Positions 33,209 to 43,496 of a stretch of DNA of 64,000 nucleotides are shown here, one piece after another (within the stretch, counting starts at the first letter, position 1; every line of letters begins with the position of its first letter). Both the position numbers and the translations under genes were made by a program. Source of the DNA: Timema cristinae (lineage: Eukaryota > Arthropoda > Insecta > Phasmatodea > Timematidae); NCBI GenBank assembly GCA_039000515.1, contig JBCFYV010000253.1:33672-97671 (forward strand), written 5' to 3'. Below the pieces are notes generated by a model, which was not told the DNA's origin, ran no database searches, and saw nothing but the letters and a program-made list of their open reading frames with translations.

Positions 33209-35137
33209 TAGTTAAGGCTATCAGTCTATAACTAGTTGGCTCTAATTTATCCTTGACACTTTTATGAATAGGTATAATGGTTGCTTGCCTCCATAGTGAT
33301 GGGAACTGATGAAATACTCAAAAACTATTGTAGAGGTCCAAAATAAATATCTGTCCAGAAGGGGGCAGGTGGCCTAACATCTCAATGTGAATGTCGTCAG
33401 GACCAGAAGCTGTTCTGCCTACCTGAAATCGGGCATAGGTCAGTTTATCCATAATCAGGAGGGAGTTGTAGTCCTCCCTCGACACTGACCAAAGTCAATA
33501 AATAGAATGGCGCTAGATGTCCCCCTTATGCACCGAAAACACTTTAGAGTAACTCGCAGTGCTAGAGATGGCGACGAACATTGAGCCCATAACATTGATG
33601 ACCTTCGCAGGGGAGGAGACAAGTGAACCGTTAGACATGAGGGCAGGTACACTATTAGTTGAATTTTTGCTACTACTTAATTTACGAATATTGTCCCAAA
33701 CATTAGTTGTGGGAGTAGTAATTGTAAGGGTAGAAATAAAGTGTCTATAAGACTCTCTTCTGCTTTCTCGAATAACACGGTGAACTCTAGCACATAGAAT
33801 CCAAAATGACACCTGATTCTCCGAAGTGGGAAGTCGATGAAAGAGGCGTAGGGCCCTTCGACGGTCAGAAATAGCCAACCGACACTTCTTGTTCCACCAG
33901 GGAACAGGTCGGTGGCGCGGATTTAGGGATGAAAGCACTCGCCTCCGCGATGACCGTCGAAGTAAAATGCCCAGCCTTAACATCGACATCAGGATGTTGC
34001 GATTCACCAAATACGGCGAGCTTGCGGAATCTATCCCAGTCAGCACGTTTTAGCACCCATTGGGGTAGCCGGGCCATACTGGGAGGAACTTAAGTGGTGA
34101 GAGCAGAATGGGAAAATGATCATTGCCGCATGGGTCAGAGTGGACCTCCCAAAGAAAATGAGCAGCGATCCCAGGCCTACATAAGGTTAGGCCGATGGTA
34201 GAGGATAAACCATTAAAGGTAGAGAAGTGTGTCTGGGTCCCGGTGTTCATTAACACCAGGTTTCCCGAGACGAATATTCTCTACTATCTTCCCACGGGCG
34301 TCTGTAAAATTAGACCCTCACACCAGGTTATGTGCATTAAAATCCCCAAGATAATAAGGGGAGCAGGAAGTTGTATAAAGAGGGCCTCTAGGATCCTTTT
34401 GGAAAAAAATTCATCTGGTGGGAGGTAGATGCAGCACATCACTTCCATAGCAATGGAGATTCGGACAGCTATTACTTGGAGATCAGATATAATATTAATA
34501 TGTTTGTGATATATATTGATTTGTGGGAGTATAGATACACCTTCACTAGCCCGATCAAAGAATGGCTTGTTGGTACAATATACATCATACCCACGTAGCA
34601 TCAGGTTGTCAGTTGGGCAGAAGTGGGTCTCCTGCAAACACAAGACGGAAGGATGCAGGAAAGAAATCAGTTGTTTAATTTCCTCTACGTGAGCATAGAA
34701 ACCTCTACAATTCCATTGTAGTAGTGACAGAATTTATTAATATAAAATTTATTTATCATTGCAATCCATAACACTAGCTTTTAAAAATACAAATTGGTTG
34801 CAGACCTTTTTAGGTCCTCTTTCTTTTCCTAGTTTCTCCTGGACCTCCCGCATCAGGAGAGGCTTTGAATTAGTCTGGGGAGACTGGGTTGGTGTAGCCT
34901 TGCGCGAAGGCTTTGTTAAGGCCTTCAAAGTTTTTTAAAATGTAATTTTGTCTGCGGCCCCTCGTTGATCCTTCCTCAAGGCACCAGTGGCACCCGCCTT
35001 TGCGGCCTCACCTGTACCACCACTCATTCCAACCTCCGGAGTGTCAGAGGCGGGATTGAGCGGGTCAATAATGGTCGCACGTAATTTAGTGCCCTGAGGA
35101 GGGTTCGAGGCTGTTCCCCGAGTAGGGCTCGGGCATT
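33209..35137 (-). mobile_element. LINE copy C/D, 5' part (endonuclease and start of ORF1)
   Basis: Continues the LINE interrupted at 26801. Reverse transcriptase N-terminus and linker lie at 33212-34050. The endonuclease lies at 34050-34730 (LQETHFCPTDN, YLPPDE, TGTQTHFSTFNG). The C-terminus of ORF1 lies at 34760-35137. It ends at 35137 where Sailor-like sequence begins. Whether this end is 5' truncation or later loss cannot be decided. The frames are broken. Confidence 0.85.
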
Positions 35138-36990
35138 AGGTCATTAAGATATCATTTTACATATCCTTGTGAGCGGAATGACAATGTAAAACTATTCATT
35201 GCTCAATGTTTTAACTAAAAAAAATGCCTTATATGTACACATTTTGGCACTTCCTCGCTTGTTGTTGGCAGGCTACTTCCTAATCCAATAGTTATTCAAG
35301 GGGTAAGCTACAAAATTACTTAACCGTTGCTATTTCAACATTATTTGATGTCTATTTATTTGTGACTGATTAATATTGATTTATTCTATCATATGCCTTT
35401 TTCAGGTAAACATGTGTCGATGGACTTTATTTTGTTGGCAATCAAGACCGCAGAAATCGATTTCCAAGGAGATAAATCGACCTTGACAAAACTTCTCAAA
35501 GTAATGGGCTTCAAGTGGCAGAAGGATTGTGGAAGAACCAAACACATGTGCCAAGAGAATATATTTTCTTCGAGAATACCTCCAGCATATGTACAACCGA
35601 TTGTATAAATGTGGATTTTGTTTAACTGGATGAAACCGGTTTTTTTTCTTCTAGAAGTAACAGTTTTTTATTATTCTATACACAAACATTTAATTGTTAT
35701 ATAGTACTTATATAATAACAGTAATTTTTTTATTTATAATTGTGTTTTGCAGTTCATAACCTCAAATGTAGACAGTAGAATATATAAAACATAGCTTAGA
35801 TCAATTCTTATATTAGACACACACTCAATGGTTGGTAAATTTATACACCATTTTTTTTTTACAAGAACTGTTTCTAAAATTTGGCAAGATAATACAAAAT
35901 TTAATTGTAAGAGTTGGTCGACGAATGATGGCAAAAGATTTATTGTTTTGCATGCTGGTTCAAGAAAGGGCTTTGTGGAAGGTGCTGAGTTATTGTTTGC
36001 ATCGAAGAAGACAACAGGAGATTTTCACAAGGAAAATTTCGAAGCATGGATGAAAAACCAGCTACCAATTAGCCTCGAGGAACCTTCCGTTATCGTTCTT
36101 GACAATGCTCCATATCATTCGGTACAGGTTAGTGAAAACCTCATAAGGCACTTTAAATATAAATAGGGTTTAAATACTTTCACAACTGCTATGTCCACAT
36201 TTTTAAAATCAATCTTATTATCTAAGCTAATCTGTTAAATAGAAGAATACACTAAAGTCTTTAAGTATCTCCATTTCAAGGATGTCCAGTCACAAAACCA
36301 ATAATATAGGTTAAAAAAAACCTTGATATTGAGAAATTACTGACAGAGTTGGAATAAAGAGGAATATGCGGCATGGCTTCAGAAGAATGGTATAGCATTT
36401 CCTCTGTTTGCTTTGAGGGGAGAACTAATGACCCTTGCCTTGGCAAACAAACCTATAAAGAGGTATAAAATTGATGAAATGGTCATGGAATATGGGCACC
36501 AGGTTTTACGTTTATCTCCATTACATTGCCAGTACAACCCAATAGAACTGGTCTGAGCACAATGCAAATCATACACCAAACATACAGGTCGTGACAGGAA
36601 GTATGATGATGAAGCCGTTAGAAAAATCTGGGAGGAAGCCCTTGCTCAAGTAACCCCTGAGAGGTATAGTTTTATAAAAAATACACTTTTTAATAATATT
36701 TTGCCTAGCTCACTATATTAAGATATATGATGCATAATTATAGATATACATATCTAATGTTATCCATGCAAAAAAAAGAGGTACAAGTGTGTTGTGTATA
36801 GAATCTTTGCCATGCCTGTACATTTTAATGTTTCAGTTGGAGTAAGAATGTCAACCATTGCGAGTGACTTATTAAGGAAGATTGGGACAGGGATATGAAA
36901 ATGGATGCAAGTGAGACCCACCCTTCCATCATCATTAATCTGGCTGAAGACGATTACGGGACGATGACGAATCTGATGATGTAGAAAAAG
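35138..36990 (+). pseudogene. Sailor-like (DD82E-type) IS630/Tc1/mariner transposase, copy 1
   Basis: After an intron-like start shared with 59105-59374, an acceptor at 35405 opens GKHVSMDFILLAIKT, LTKLLKVMGFKWQKD and a broken LDETG (first D). The region 35850-36131 gives IWQDNTKFNCKSWST, ... VIVLDNAPYHSVQ (second D). The region 36339-36665 gives RYKIDEMVMEYGHQVLRL and YNPIELV (E). About 81 residues separate the second D from E, fitting the DD82E/Sailor group as I remember it. The final exon at 36837 ends with an acidic tail. Stops occur at LV-stop-AQ and in the last exon. Unlike copy 2 it lacks the 141-base intron before YKIDE. Confidence 0.75.
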
Positions 36991-37370
36991 GACTTACGAA
37001 CCGTTGGAAAACACTTGAGTGAACCAAGATAAGGATTAAATTTTATAAATAACATTATAATTATTTGATTCTTCAAAAACATTGTAACAAGAAACTTTTT
37101 AACTTTATTAAACTTCTTTGGAAGATGCTAACCCACAAATTCAAATTTATAGCATAATTACAACACTGAAGATCTTTAAACTTTGTTTTGTCATTAATTT
37201 GTTGTATCCAAGTTTTGTTACTTAATTATAATATGTATTATGTGTATTTTAGACTTGTTGTCAATCCATATTTATTCTATTGATGATTTTCTATAAAAAT
37301 TTTCAACAAATTTATATATGACATTTTGTTGCTCATTAAAAGCAAATTATAATCAATCTTATTAATATTA

Positions 37371-37424
37371 TTATTTGTGTTTATAGAGGCTCATAGACAA
37401 AATGAGGTCATTAGGGCTTTAACA
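37371..37424 (-). mobile_element. 3' end of a LINE
   Basis: The block ATTATTATTTGTGTTTATAG with ATGAGGTCATTAGGGCTTTA equals the LINE 3' terminus seen at 24465 and 48455. It stops at 37424 against the RT/RNase H element. It may be the other end of the LINE whose 5' part is at 39598-40926. Confidence 0.7.
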
Positions 37425-37480
37425 TAACAGCATCAGTCGGATTCAAGAGAGGGAACAGGCAACAACATTTTAGAGAAATC

Positions 37481-37684
37481 ATGGCAAAAAACAAGAGAGC
37501 ACCACTGTCACCTGAAGCAATAGACAGGGCATACCGGGAAGCGGGATTCCCAAGCCCAGTGTGGACGGAAGAGTACCAATGGCTCGAACAGATCATTGAA
37601 GCTAATGAAATCACCGAAGAGGACTTGGAGTTTCTAGACAAAGCGGAAATAATAGACATTCTCCCACGAGAACTAGATATGTGA
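37481..37684 (+). CDS. small acidic ORF of the RT/RNase H element
   Basis: A 67-codon frame starting MAKNKRAPLSPEAIDRAYRE and ending in an acidic stretch (ILPRELDM). It lies directly upstream of the RT frame. After its stop the sequence continues in-frame with further coding-like, Asp/Ser-rich codons, so it may be the N-terminal part of a longer gag-like protein cut by a nonsense change. No known domain. Confidence 0.4.
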   Translation: MAKNKRAPLSPEAIDRAYREAGFPSPVWTEEYQWLEQIIEANEITEEDLEFLDKAEIIDILPRELDM

Positions 37685-37788
37685 GATCCCGATGTGGCAC
37701 AAATAGACGACGGCGCTGCCACCACACACCTGGACTTTACAACCTTGTCGCGTATCGACTCAGGCGCTGCCGACTACAGTGAGGATGT

Positions 37789-39470
37789 GTGGAACCAAGA
37801 CCTTCCCTCGGAAGCCATTCTCGAAGAATGGACCTCCTGAACAGCATCCCACCAAGACAGGTAACCTACGCGACACTAGAGGAACTCGTAGCAGCATTGG
37901 GGATAGACGTCGCGGAGGAAGAAGAAATTATGAAGCCCCCCGAAGTAAGAAAACGACGGGCACCAGTACCCAGAGACTCCACTCCACCGGACAAGATAAG
38001 CGACGACGAGATGTTCGTGGGGGAAACAGGCGCATCAACAATCCCTAGACTCAGCAAAGCCTTCATTAGTCTACTCGATGAAGAAGACGACGCGCCACCA
38101 CACTTGAAGGACTGCATCTACAGAATGCAAAACGTTCCACTGGAACCCAGAATATGGAACAATAAATCCAGATTCGAAATCCTCAGAGGCGGCATGGACT
38201 TACCTCGCCCCCCAGAAGCCCCGCCAGTGTTCCAGCGAACGCGTGAAACTCCACAGATCATAGAGGGTATCGAAGACTGGAAGGAGAAGGGATGGATATC
38301 GGAAGACCTGGAAGTTAGACATGCGTTCCCGCTACATGCAATACCTAAGGCAAACGGCACAACCCGGATCATTCAAGTCATCTCGGCATGAACTTCGTTC
38401 GTGTAGACTCCAAGGTTCTCACTATTATCCGCAGGAAAGGCGCTGAACCAGATACTTAAAGATGCCTGGCTGATGAAGTTTGACCTGGTAAATGGATTTT
38501 ACCACATCCCAGTTAATAAGGAGACATTAAGGACCATCGGGGTGTACTTCAGAGGGAAGAAATACGCTGTACACCGCTTAACGATGGGACATCCTCTCTC
38601 CCCATCTATTCTACAGAAGGTCATGATGGAAGCCATTGCAGCACTCAAGAAGGTCATGAAGGAAACCGAAGGTATCGCATAACTGGACGACCTTCTATTC
38701 TACAGCCATAACAGAGAGGAACTGCAACACGTACCTGGACTTCTCGAATCCCTCGGATTCACACTTAACTATGACAAATCAACAGAAAGGCCCGGACAGA
38801 AGTTGATCTACCTAGGACTACACCTAGACTCCCGTACGAGAGACCTACGCATAATGGACGCGTCGCACAAGAAAGCGGTCACACTGCTGAAACATTTAAT
38901 GACAGCAATAGACGCAGACATCCAGAGGATCGGGGGATACATGGCGTGGCTGGGCCACAACCTCAAATGGCCCGGCTACGCCAATGCCAGGATATACAGG
39001 AGATGTGTCACGGAAACCCTCCTGAAATTACCAATGTGGACCAAATATAGATGGGGAGGAGGCCCATAGCACCACCGCCGACATATTTTCAAACACCACA
39101 CCGTGGACCATAGCGGGAATCAACCCTGAAGTAAACGCCACAATCGTCAAGAGATTCATCACATCAATGGAAATCAACCAGGTGGAGGTCGCGGCCAGAT
39201 TGATAGCAATCAGATGGGAACTGCTGGAACGCGAACCGGAGGCCATCCGCCTGGGCGTGGACAATGCAGCAGCATATTTCAACATTCAGAGAGGAAAGGG
39301 ACTGTTTTGCCGAACCAGGCATTAGGAAATTACACCTAAGAGTAATGAACCTACTATGAGACCGAAAGTGGGACATCTTTTGGGTGCGCAGTGAAATCAA
39401 CCCCGCAGATCCGCCATCTCGAGAAGTACTACGGGAGCTGCACCAGGAGGCTAAGACGGCAGGGACCCTA
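37789..39470 (+). pseudogene. reverse transcriptase/RNase H of the orphan element
   Basis: The first 200 codons (37789-38391) are acidic and end in EDWKEKGWISEDLEVRHAFP and IPKANGTTRIIQVIS, the RT finger region. After a stop come FDLVNGFYHIPV (motif A), LTMGHPLSPSILQKVM (motif B) and LDDLLFYS (motif C, with a TAA at 38680 in the place of the usual Y). LGFTLNYDKS and IYLGLHLDS follow, then a YMAWLGHNLKWPGY connection. RNase H-like sequence follows in other frames: EINQVEVAA, LGVDNAAAYF, and WVRSEINPADPPSRE. Several stops and frameshifts are present. Confidence 0.75.
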
Positions 39471-39597
39471 AATTTAAGATATATTCCTTGTACTCACTAT
39501 GACATGTATATATGATGTAACCCACTGTGAATATGTAAATAAAGGGCTTAAGAGGCGCCTAGTCCCTTCTCTCGCCCTCGGATATCTCTCCCGGGAA

Positions 39598-40926
39598 TAT
39601 ACGGCCGGACCCTGAGCACGTGGAAGCCAGCTCTGGCCTCCTTTGGTAGGGAAGGAATGGAAAGTGTTAAGATATAACTATCGGTTTTCTTCACTACATC
39701 GTTCCTTTTGGTGGTGATTCTATATACTTCGGTGACATGTTGAGGGGGAAAGATCCTCACAGATTTTCTCAATACTTACGCAGTCAAGGTTATATCAAGT
39801 GACAACTCCCTTGCAGTCAAGGTTATATCAAGTGACAACTCCCTTGCAGTCAAGGTTATATCAAGTGACAACTCCCTTGCAAACATTGAGTTGAGGAATC
39901 CGTGTGGTTCCACCTTCACCTTTAAATGATTCGAGGGGCTCAACGGTTACATAGTTAATGCCATTATTTTTGCCTTATGTTGATAATTTCCAGTCTAGAT
40001 CATTATTGTTCCATCGCGCAGTTTTCTAATTGAAACTCCAGATTCGGCAGCTCAACTTATCACTCTTTTGAGGACAATTGGGCTGACACGCCCGAGGTTC
40101 TCAATTTCATCTAGTGAAGACATTACCAGGAAGCGAGGCTGGGGCGTCACCCCTTCCAGGACTTATCCAATTAAAGGGCTGGACTACCTTACCCATTTCC
40201 GCCTCTTATCAATAATACGACCCTGCGAGGGGCTGGGCAGTGAGATGTCAGCAGAATTTGGCAGTACGGTGCTAGCAGACAGTAAGGCGTCAGCTGCGAC
40301 ATTGGGGGTGGCCATGCCGTTTTGGGGAACAACCTGCACAATACTCGGATCGTAGACCCAGGGCGACCCAAGTTGGTTCTACCACATGTGGCCATGTTAA
40401 TCCTCCCGACAGGAATTCCCACACGACGCTAGACATGACAACCTTCGCATGGGGCATCACCAGGAGAGAGGTCGTCGCAGCAAATAGGTGCAGTAAAGTG
40501 CCAATTTTACGTCTGGGCCCTCATGAACGCAACCGATCTTGTCTCAAAGTAGGGTACCTGGTTATTTTCATCCCTAAGGCCCTTCTACAAAGATATTACA
40601 ACTGGCGCACTTTCATTCAGGAGCTCTATTGCAAAGGTATCCAGTAATTGTCCGAGAAGAGCCAGGTTAGTAGCCAAGGTCGTCAACAGAGAAGCCAAAG
40701 GCTTCCATGCAGGATGAACGACAAGGGGAAGGGAAGAAAGAAGTAAATAAATTAATAGGAGGGAGAAGTAAGGGGAGAGTGAGAGAGAGGGGGGGGGAGG
40801 CGAAAGGAAAGCTATAGGAAAGGTTTGTTCTGCACGAGGTATGTCCTGCACAGAAACCTCCCCTTTTAGTCGCTTCTTTCGACAAGCAGGGGTTACTGTG
40901 GGACTTTTCTAACCCCTTCCCGCAGG
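39598..40926 (-). mobile_element. LINE 5' end: ORF1 fragment and 5' UTR
   Basis: Homologous to 21310-22562 of LINE B. The ORF1 N-terminal region (39548-40300) keeps PQHVTEVYRITTKRNDVVKK and ARAGFHVLRVRPY. The 5' UTR carries a variant purine tract (40715-40800). The CTGCGGGAAGGGG 5' terminus ends at 40926. The 33-bp triplication at 39780-39878 is unique to this copy. The knuckles and the proline-rich tail (about 550 bases in copy B) are missing at the junction with the RT element. Confidence 0.85.
39780..39878. repeat. 33-bp tandem triplication in LINE ORF1
   Basis: GCAGTCAAGGTTATATCAAG plus 13 further bases is repeated three times without mismatch (39780, 39813, 39846). Other LINE copies have a single unit. 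The period of 33 keeps the frame, adding 22 residues. Confidence 0.95.
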
Positions 40927-40929
40927 TTT

Positions 40930-42220
40930 TTTTTTAAATATTAAAATTCACTTAATTTATCAACCAATTTTAAAGCTATTGAATTCATTAAATTGAAATA
41001 TTTTGTTATTCCAGAGTTTTCTATCCTAGTCTTATCTTATCTTTAATCCTTACCACTCCTTACTTTAAGCTACTTAACAATATTTTCTAAAATGTTATGC
41101 AATTCCCCCCAGGCAAACTTTCATACAATTATTTAACTTGAAATTGAAATTAAAGAATAAACTTGATTATCTATTGTTATATTATCAATGTATTAAGAAC
41201 CATATAACTCCAAAATATGCTTCATTCTCTTTCAAAAGCGATTATTAAAGAATGTTAAAATTAAAAAAAAAAAAAACACTGATCAATAGATTCAAATGCG
41301 AAATATCTTTTGTTCATATTAAATTACAAACATTAAGCGAACAATCTTACCAAACTTATCTTGAACTAGCTAAACCACTTCACCCTATTTGGTTAAATGA
41401 AACCTTCGACTTCATCATTATCTAAGTTGACAACATCATTTATAGTAAATATATAATATTGAACAAAAAAACTCAATACCTTATCTCAAACTCGGCAACC
41501 AAAACCAAGCACCCACAATTTATGCCGGAACTGAGGAATTAACCCCCGAACCCCCAGCACAGAAGTCTTGAAGCCTTACCCCTAGACCAGCAGGTCACCA
41601 ATATGTTGTAATACTGTTAAAAATGTTTGACTTTTTTTTCTATGTGTAGTAATAGACATTCAGATTTTTCACATTTATAATGTTGTTAATAATATTAATA
41701 TTAACAAAAGAATTTGGAATTTTTTTTATCAAAAATTATTTAATTTATTACAATAAAAACTAATATGGGATTAGATACTAGATTAAAAAAAAAAATATTC
41801 TTGAAAAAATGTATACAAGGCCATCAACAAGGTCAACAATACACGATAAATAAATTAAACAGTTTCTTGTATAGACCTAAAATTTAATTATCAGAAGTGA
41901 CAGCTGCTAAACACATGTTTTTGTGAGTTGTGTGGGAGGTATAGTCAAATTGCCAATTTTTTCCACTAGTCAATTAATTGATTTATCAGCTCCTATAACC
42001 CATTACTTAAATATGTTATAATCAAAGATTATTATTTCCCTTGTTTTCTGATAATTTAATAATTTCAGGAGATATTTATAGTAACAATCTCACTAATGAT
42101 TTTTTTTAGAAATGTTCTTGTACCTGTTTTAATTCACTTCATAATTCATGATTAGGTTTTTCCTTAATAAATTATATTGCACATTATGTTTCTTATTTTT
42201 ATCTTGATTTAATTTAAGGG
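40930..42220. other. AT-rich sequence, no gene seen
   Basis: Mostly AT-rich without a long frame on either strand. No tandem structure beyond short A/T runs. Confidence 0.4.
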
Positions 42221-42224
42221 CCTA

Positions 42225-42475
42225 AGAGACTAAGAAATCTCCCACATAAAAAGGAATCACAATGTTTAGTGTGCAGCATGAAAAAAGGAGGGCCAGGACA
42301 GTGAGCACCAAATGCAACAAGGGGCTGTGCAGAGTTTTCCAAAACACAGGGCCTTACTCCAAAAGTATGTGTAAGCAATTTGACTAAAATGGATTTAGTT
42401 TAGAAGCTAACAAAACCACAAACACCAAACTTATATATTAATTTCACAGAAATAAATACTTTATTTTAATCATTT
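42225..42475 (+). mobile_element. piggyBac-like 3' fragment
   Basis: Resembles 63355-63600 of the piggyBac element. Both share a TGTTTAGTGTGCAGC/TGTACGGTATGTAGT stretch, then GGAGAGCCAGGACAGTG (GGAGGGCCAGGACAGTG here) and CACAAACACCAAACT. A TTTCACAGAAATAAAT block follows. It encodes a broken cysteine-rich C-terminal motif. Only the 3' end is present. Confidence 0.65.
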
Positions 42476-42729
42476 TCCCAAGGACCCTGGCATCGGGTGA
42501 AACAATAATGTATCAACTGCTTTTATTAATATTGCTATGCATTTTTTTTAAGAAGCATTTAATGCCGTTAAATATTTGTTTAGTCCAAGCATGTAGTTTG
42601 GGGCGATAATAGTTTCATAAAATGGCGTGGTTTCTGAAATCGCACCACTACTATGTTGCTTAAATAGCATGGTGATATTTATGGAACTTAAACAGGGTTT
42701 TGTTTTATTTTATTTTTTTCTTATAGAAT

Positions 42730-43236
42730 CTTCTTGTATGGAAAGTGGAGTGCAGAAGATATGTCCAGTGTTCTGATGGAATTTTAAACTAACTGAATGT
42801 TGTAGGAAGTATGAAATAGTAAATAAGACTTTTTTAAGGCATTTTCATGGAAAAGTTAATAGGGGGTTAATTGTGGTAGCAGCAAGGCTGTGAATGGTAC
42901 ACAGTGTTACCTTCAGGAGCTGAAGAACTTGATGTGGTTTAAAGTTTGAAGAGAGCATGTTTGGCCTTACCATAAATGAAGTTAGGAAGCTAGTTTTTCA
43001 AGTACTTATTGCTAATCCTCATATACCCAATCCTTTCAACAAAGACCGCAGAAAAAAAAGTGTATTATGCCTTTATAAAGCGGAATCCTACTCTCAATTT
43101 AAGACAACCTGAAAATGTGTCTATTGCTAAGACTAGGGGTTTTAAAAAAGAAAATGTATTTCAATTTTATGATGTGTTGACAAATATTGTCGAAAATGGA
43201 CTGAACGCCTTTAACATTTTTAATGTTGATAAATAA
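42730..43236 (+). pseudogene. pogo/Tigger-like transposase, N-terminal fragment
   Basis: Frames give SMFGLTINEVRKLVFQ, IPNPFNKDRRKK, then the open YYAFIKRNPTLNLRQPENVS, IAKTRGFKKENVFQFYDVLT and FNIFNVDK. This is the CENP-B-type DNA-binding half of pogo-group transposases up to the first DDE aspartate (consensus NVDETG). Sequence after NVDK is unrelated, and Sailor-like coding starts 260 bases later. A frameshift sits at about 43040. Only the DNA-binding half survives. Confidence 0.8.
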
Positions 43237-43496
43237 AATTTCCGTTTCTGTTCTGTCCAAATTATTAAACATATACATAATTTTTGTTTTTTAAATATTC
43301 TAAGATGAAGCGTTACAAAAAAGTATTTCTATGCAGTTAAGATACAATTCAGATTCAACTATTTTCATTTAAAGATTTTATTATTTAGCTATTGATGTTT
43401 TACTCTAGCTCTAAATGGTGTAGCTTAGGTTTTGTGCATAAGAATGTATTAGCACTATTAAGTTGTGATGGAAACATATGGTAAAAAATATTTTTA

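Larger units (their letters stand above)
37425..39597 (+). mobile_element. orphan reverse transcriptase/RNase H retroelement
   Basis: A 2.2-kb unit, less AT-rich than its surroundings, sits between LINE 3' and LINE 5' sequence. It carries a small acidic ORF, a larger RT/RNase H ORF and a final AATAAA at about 39538. No integrase, tyrosine recombinase, endonuclease or LTR is visible. RNase H ends with a NPADPPSR-type motif, shared by DIRS-like and hepadnavirus-type enzymes. It may be a DIRS/Ngaro-type element that lost its recombinase, or something less well known. Boundaries are set by LINE homology on both sides. Confidence 0.6.

Noticed and set aside
24440..35140. target-site duplication around LINE C/D
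   Set aside because: AATGATATT at the 3' flank and AAGATATCA at the other end are only loosely similar; no convincing duplication was found.
36379..36579. minus-strand 66-codon frame
   Set aside because: Shadow of the Sailor-like transposase on the plus strand.
37789..39470. integrated hepadnavirus
   Set aside because: The NPAD-x-PSR motif alone does not distinguish hepadnaviruses from DIRS-like RNase H, and no surface or core gene or terminal protein is recognisable.
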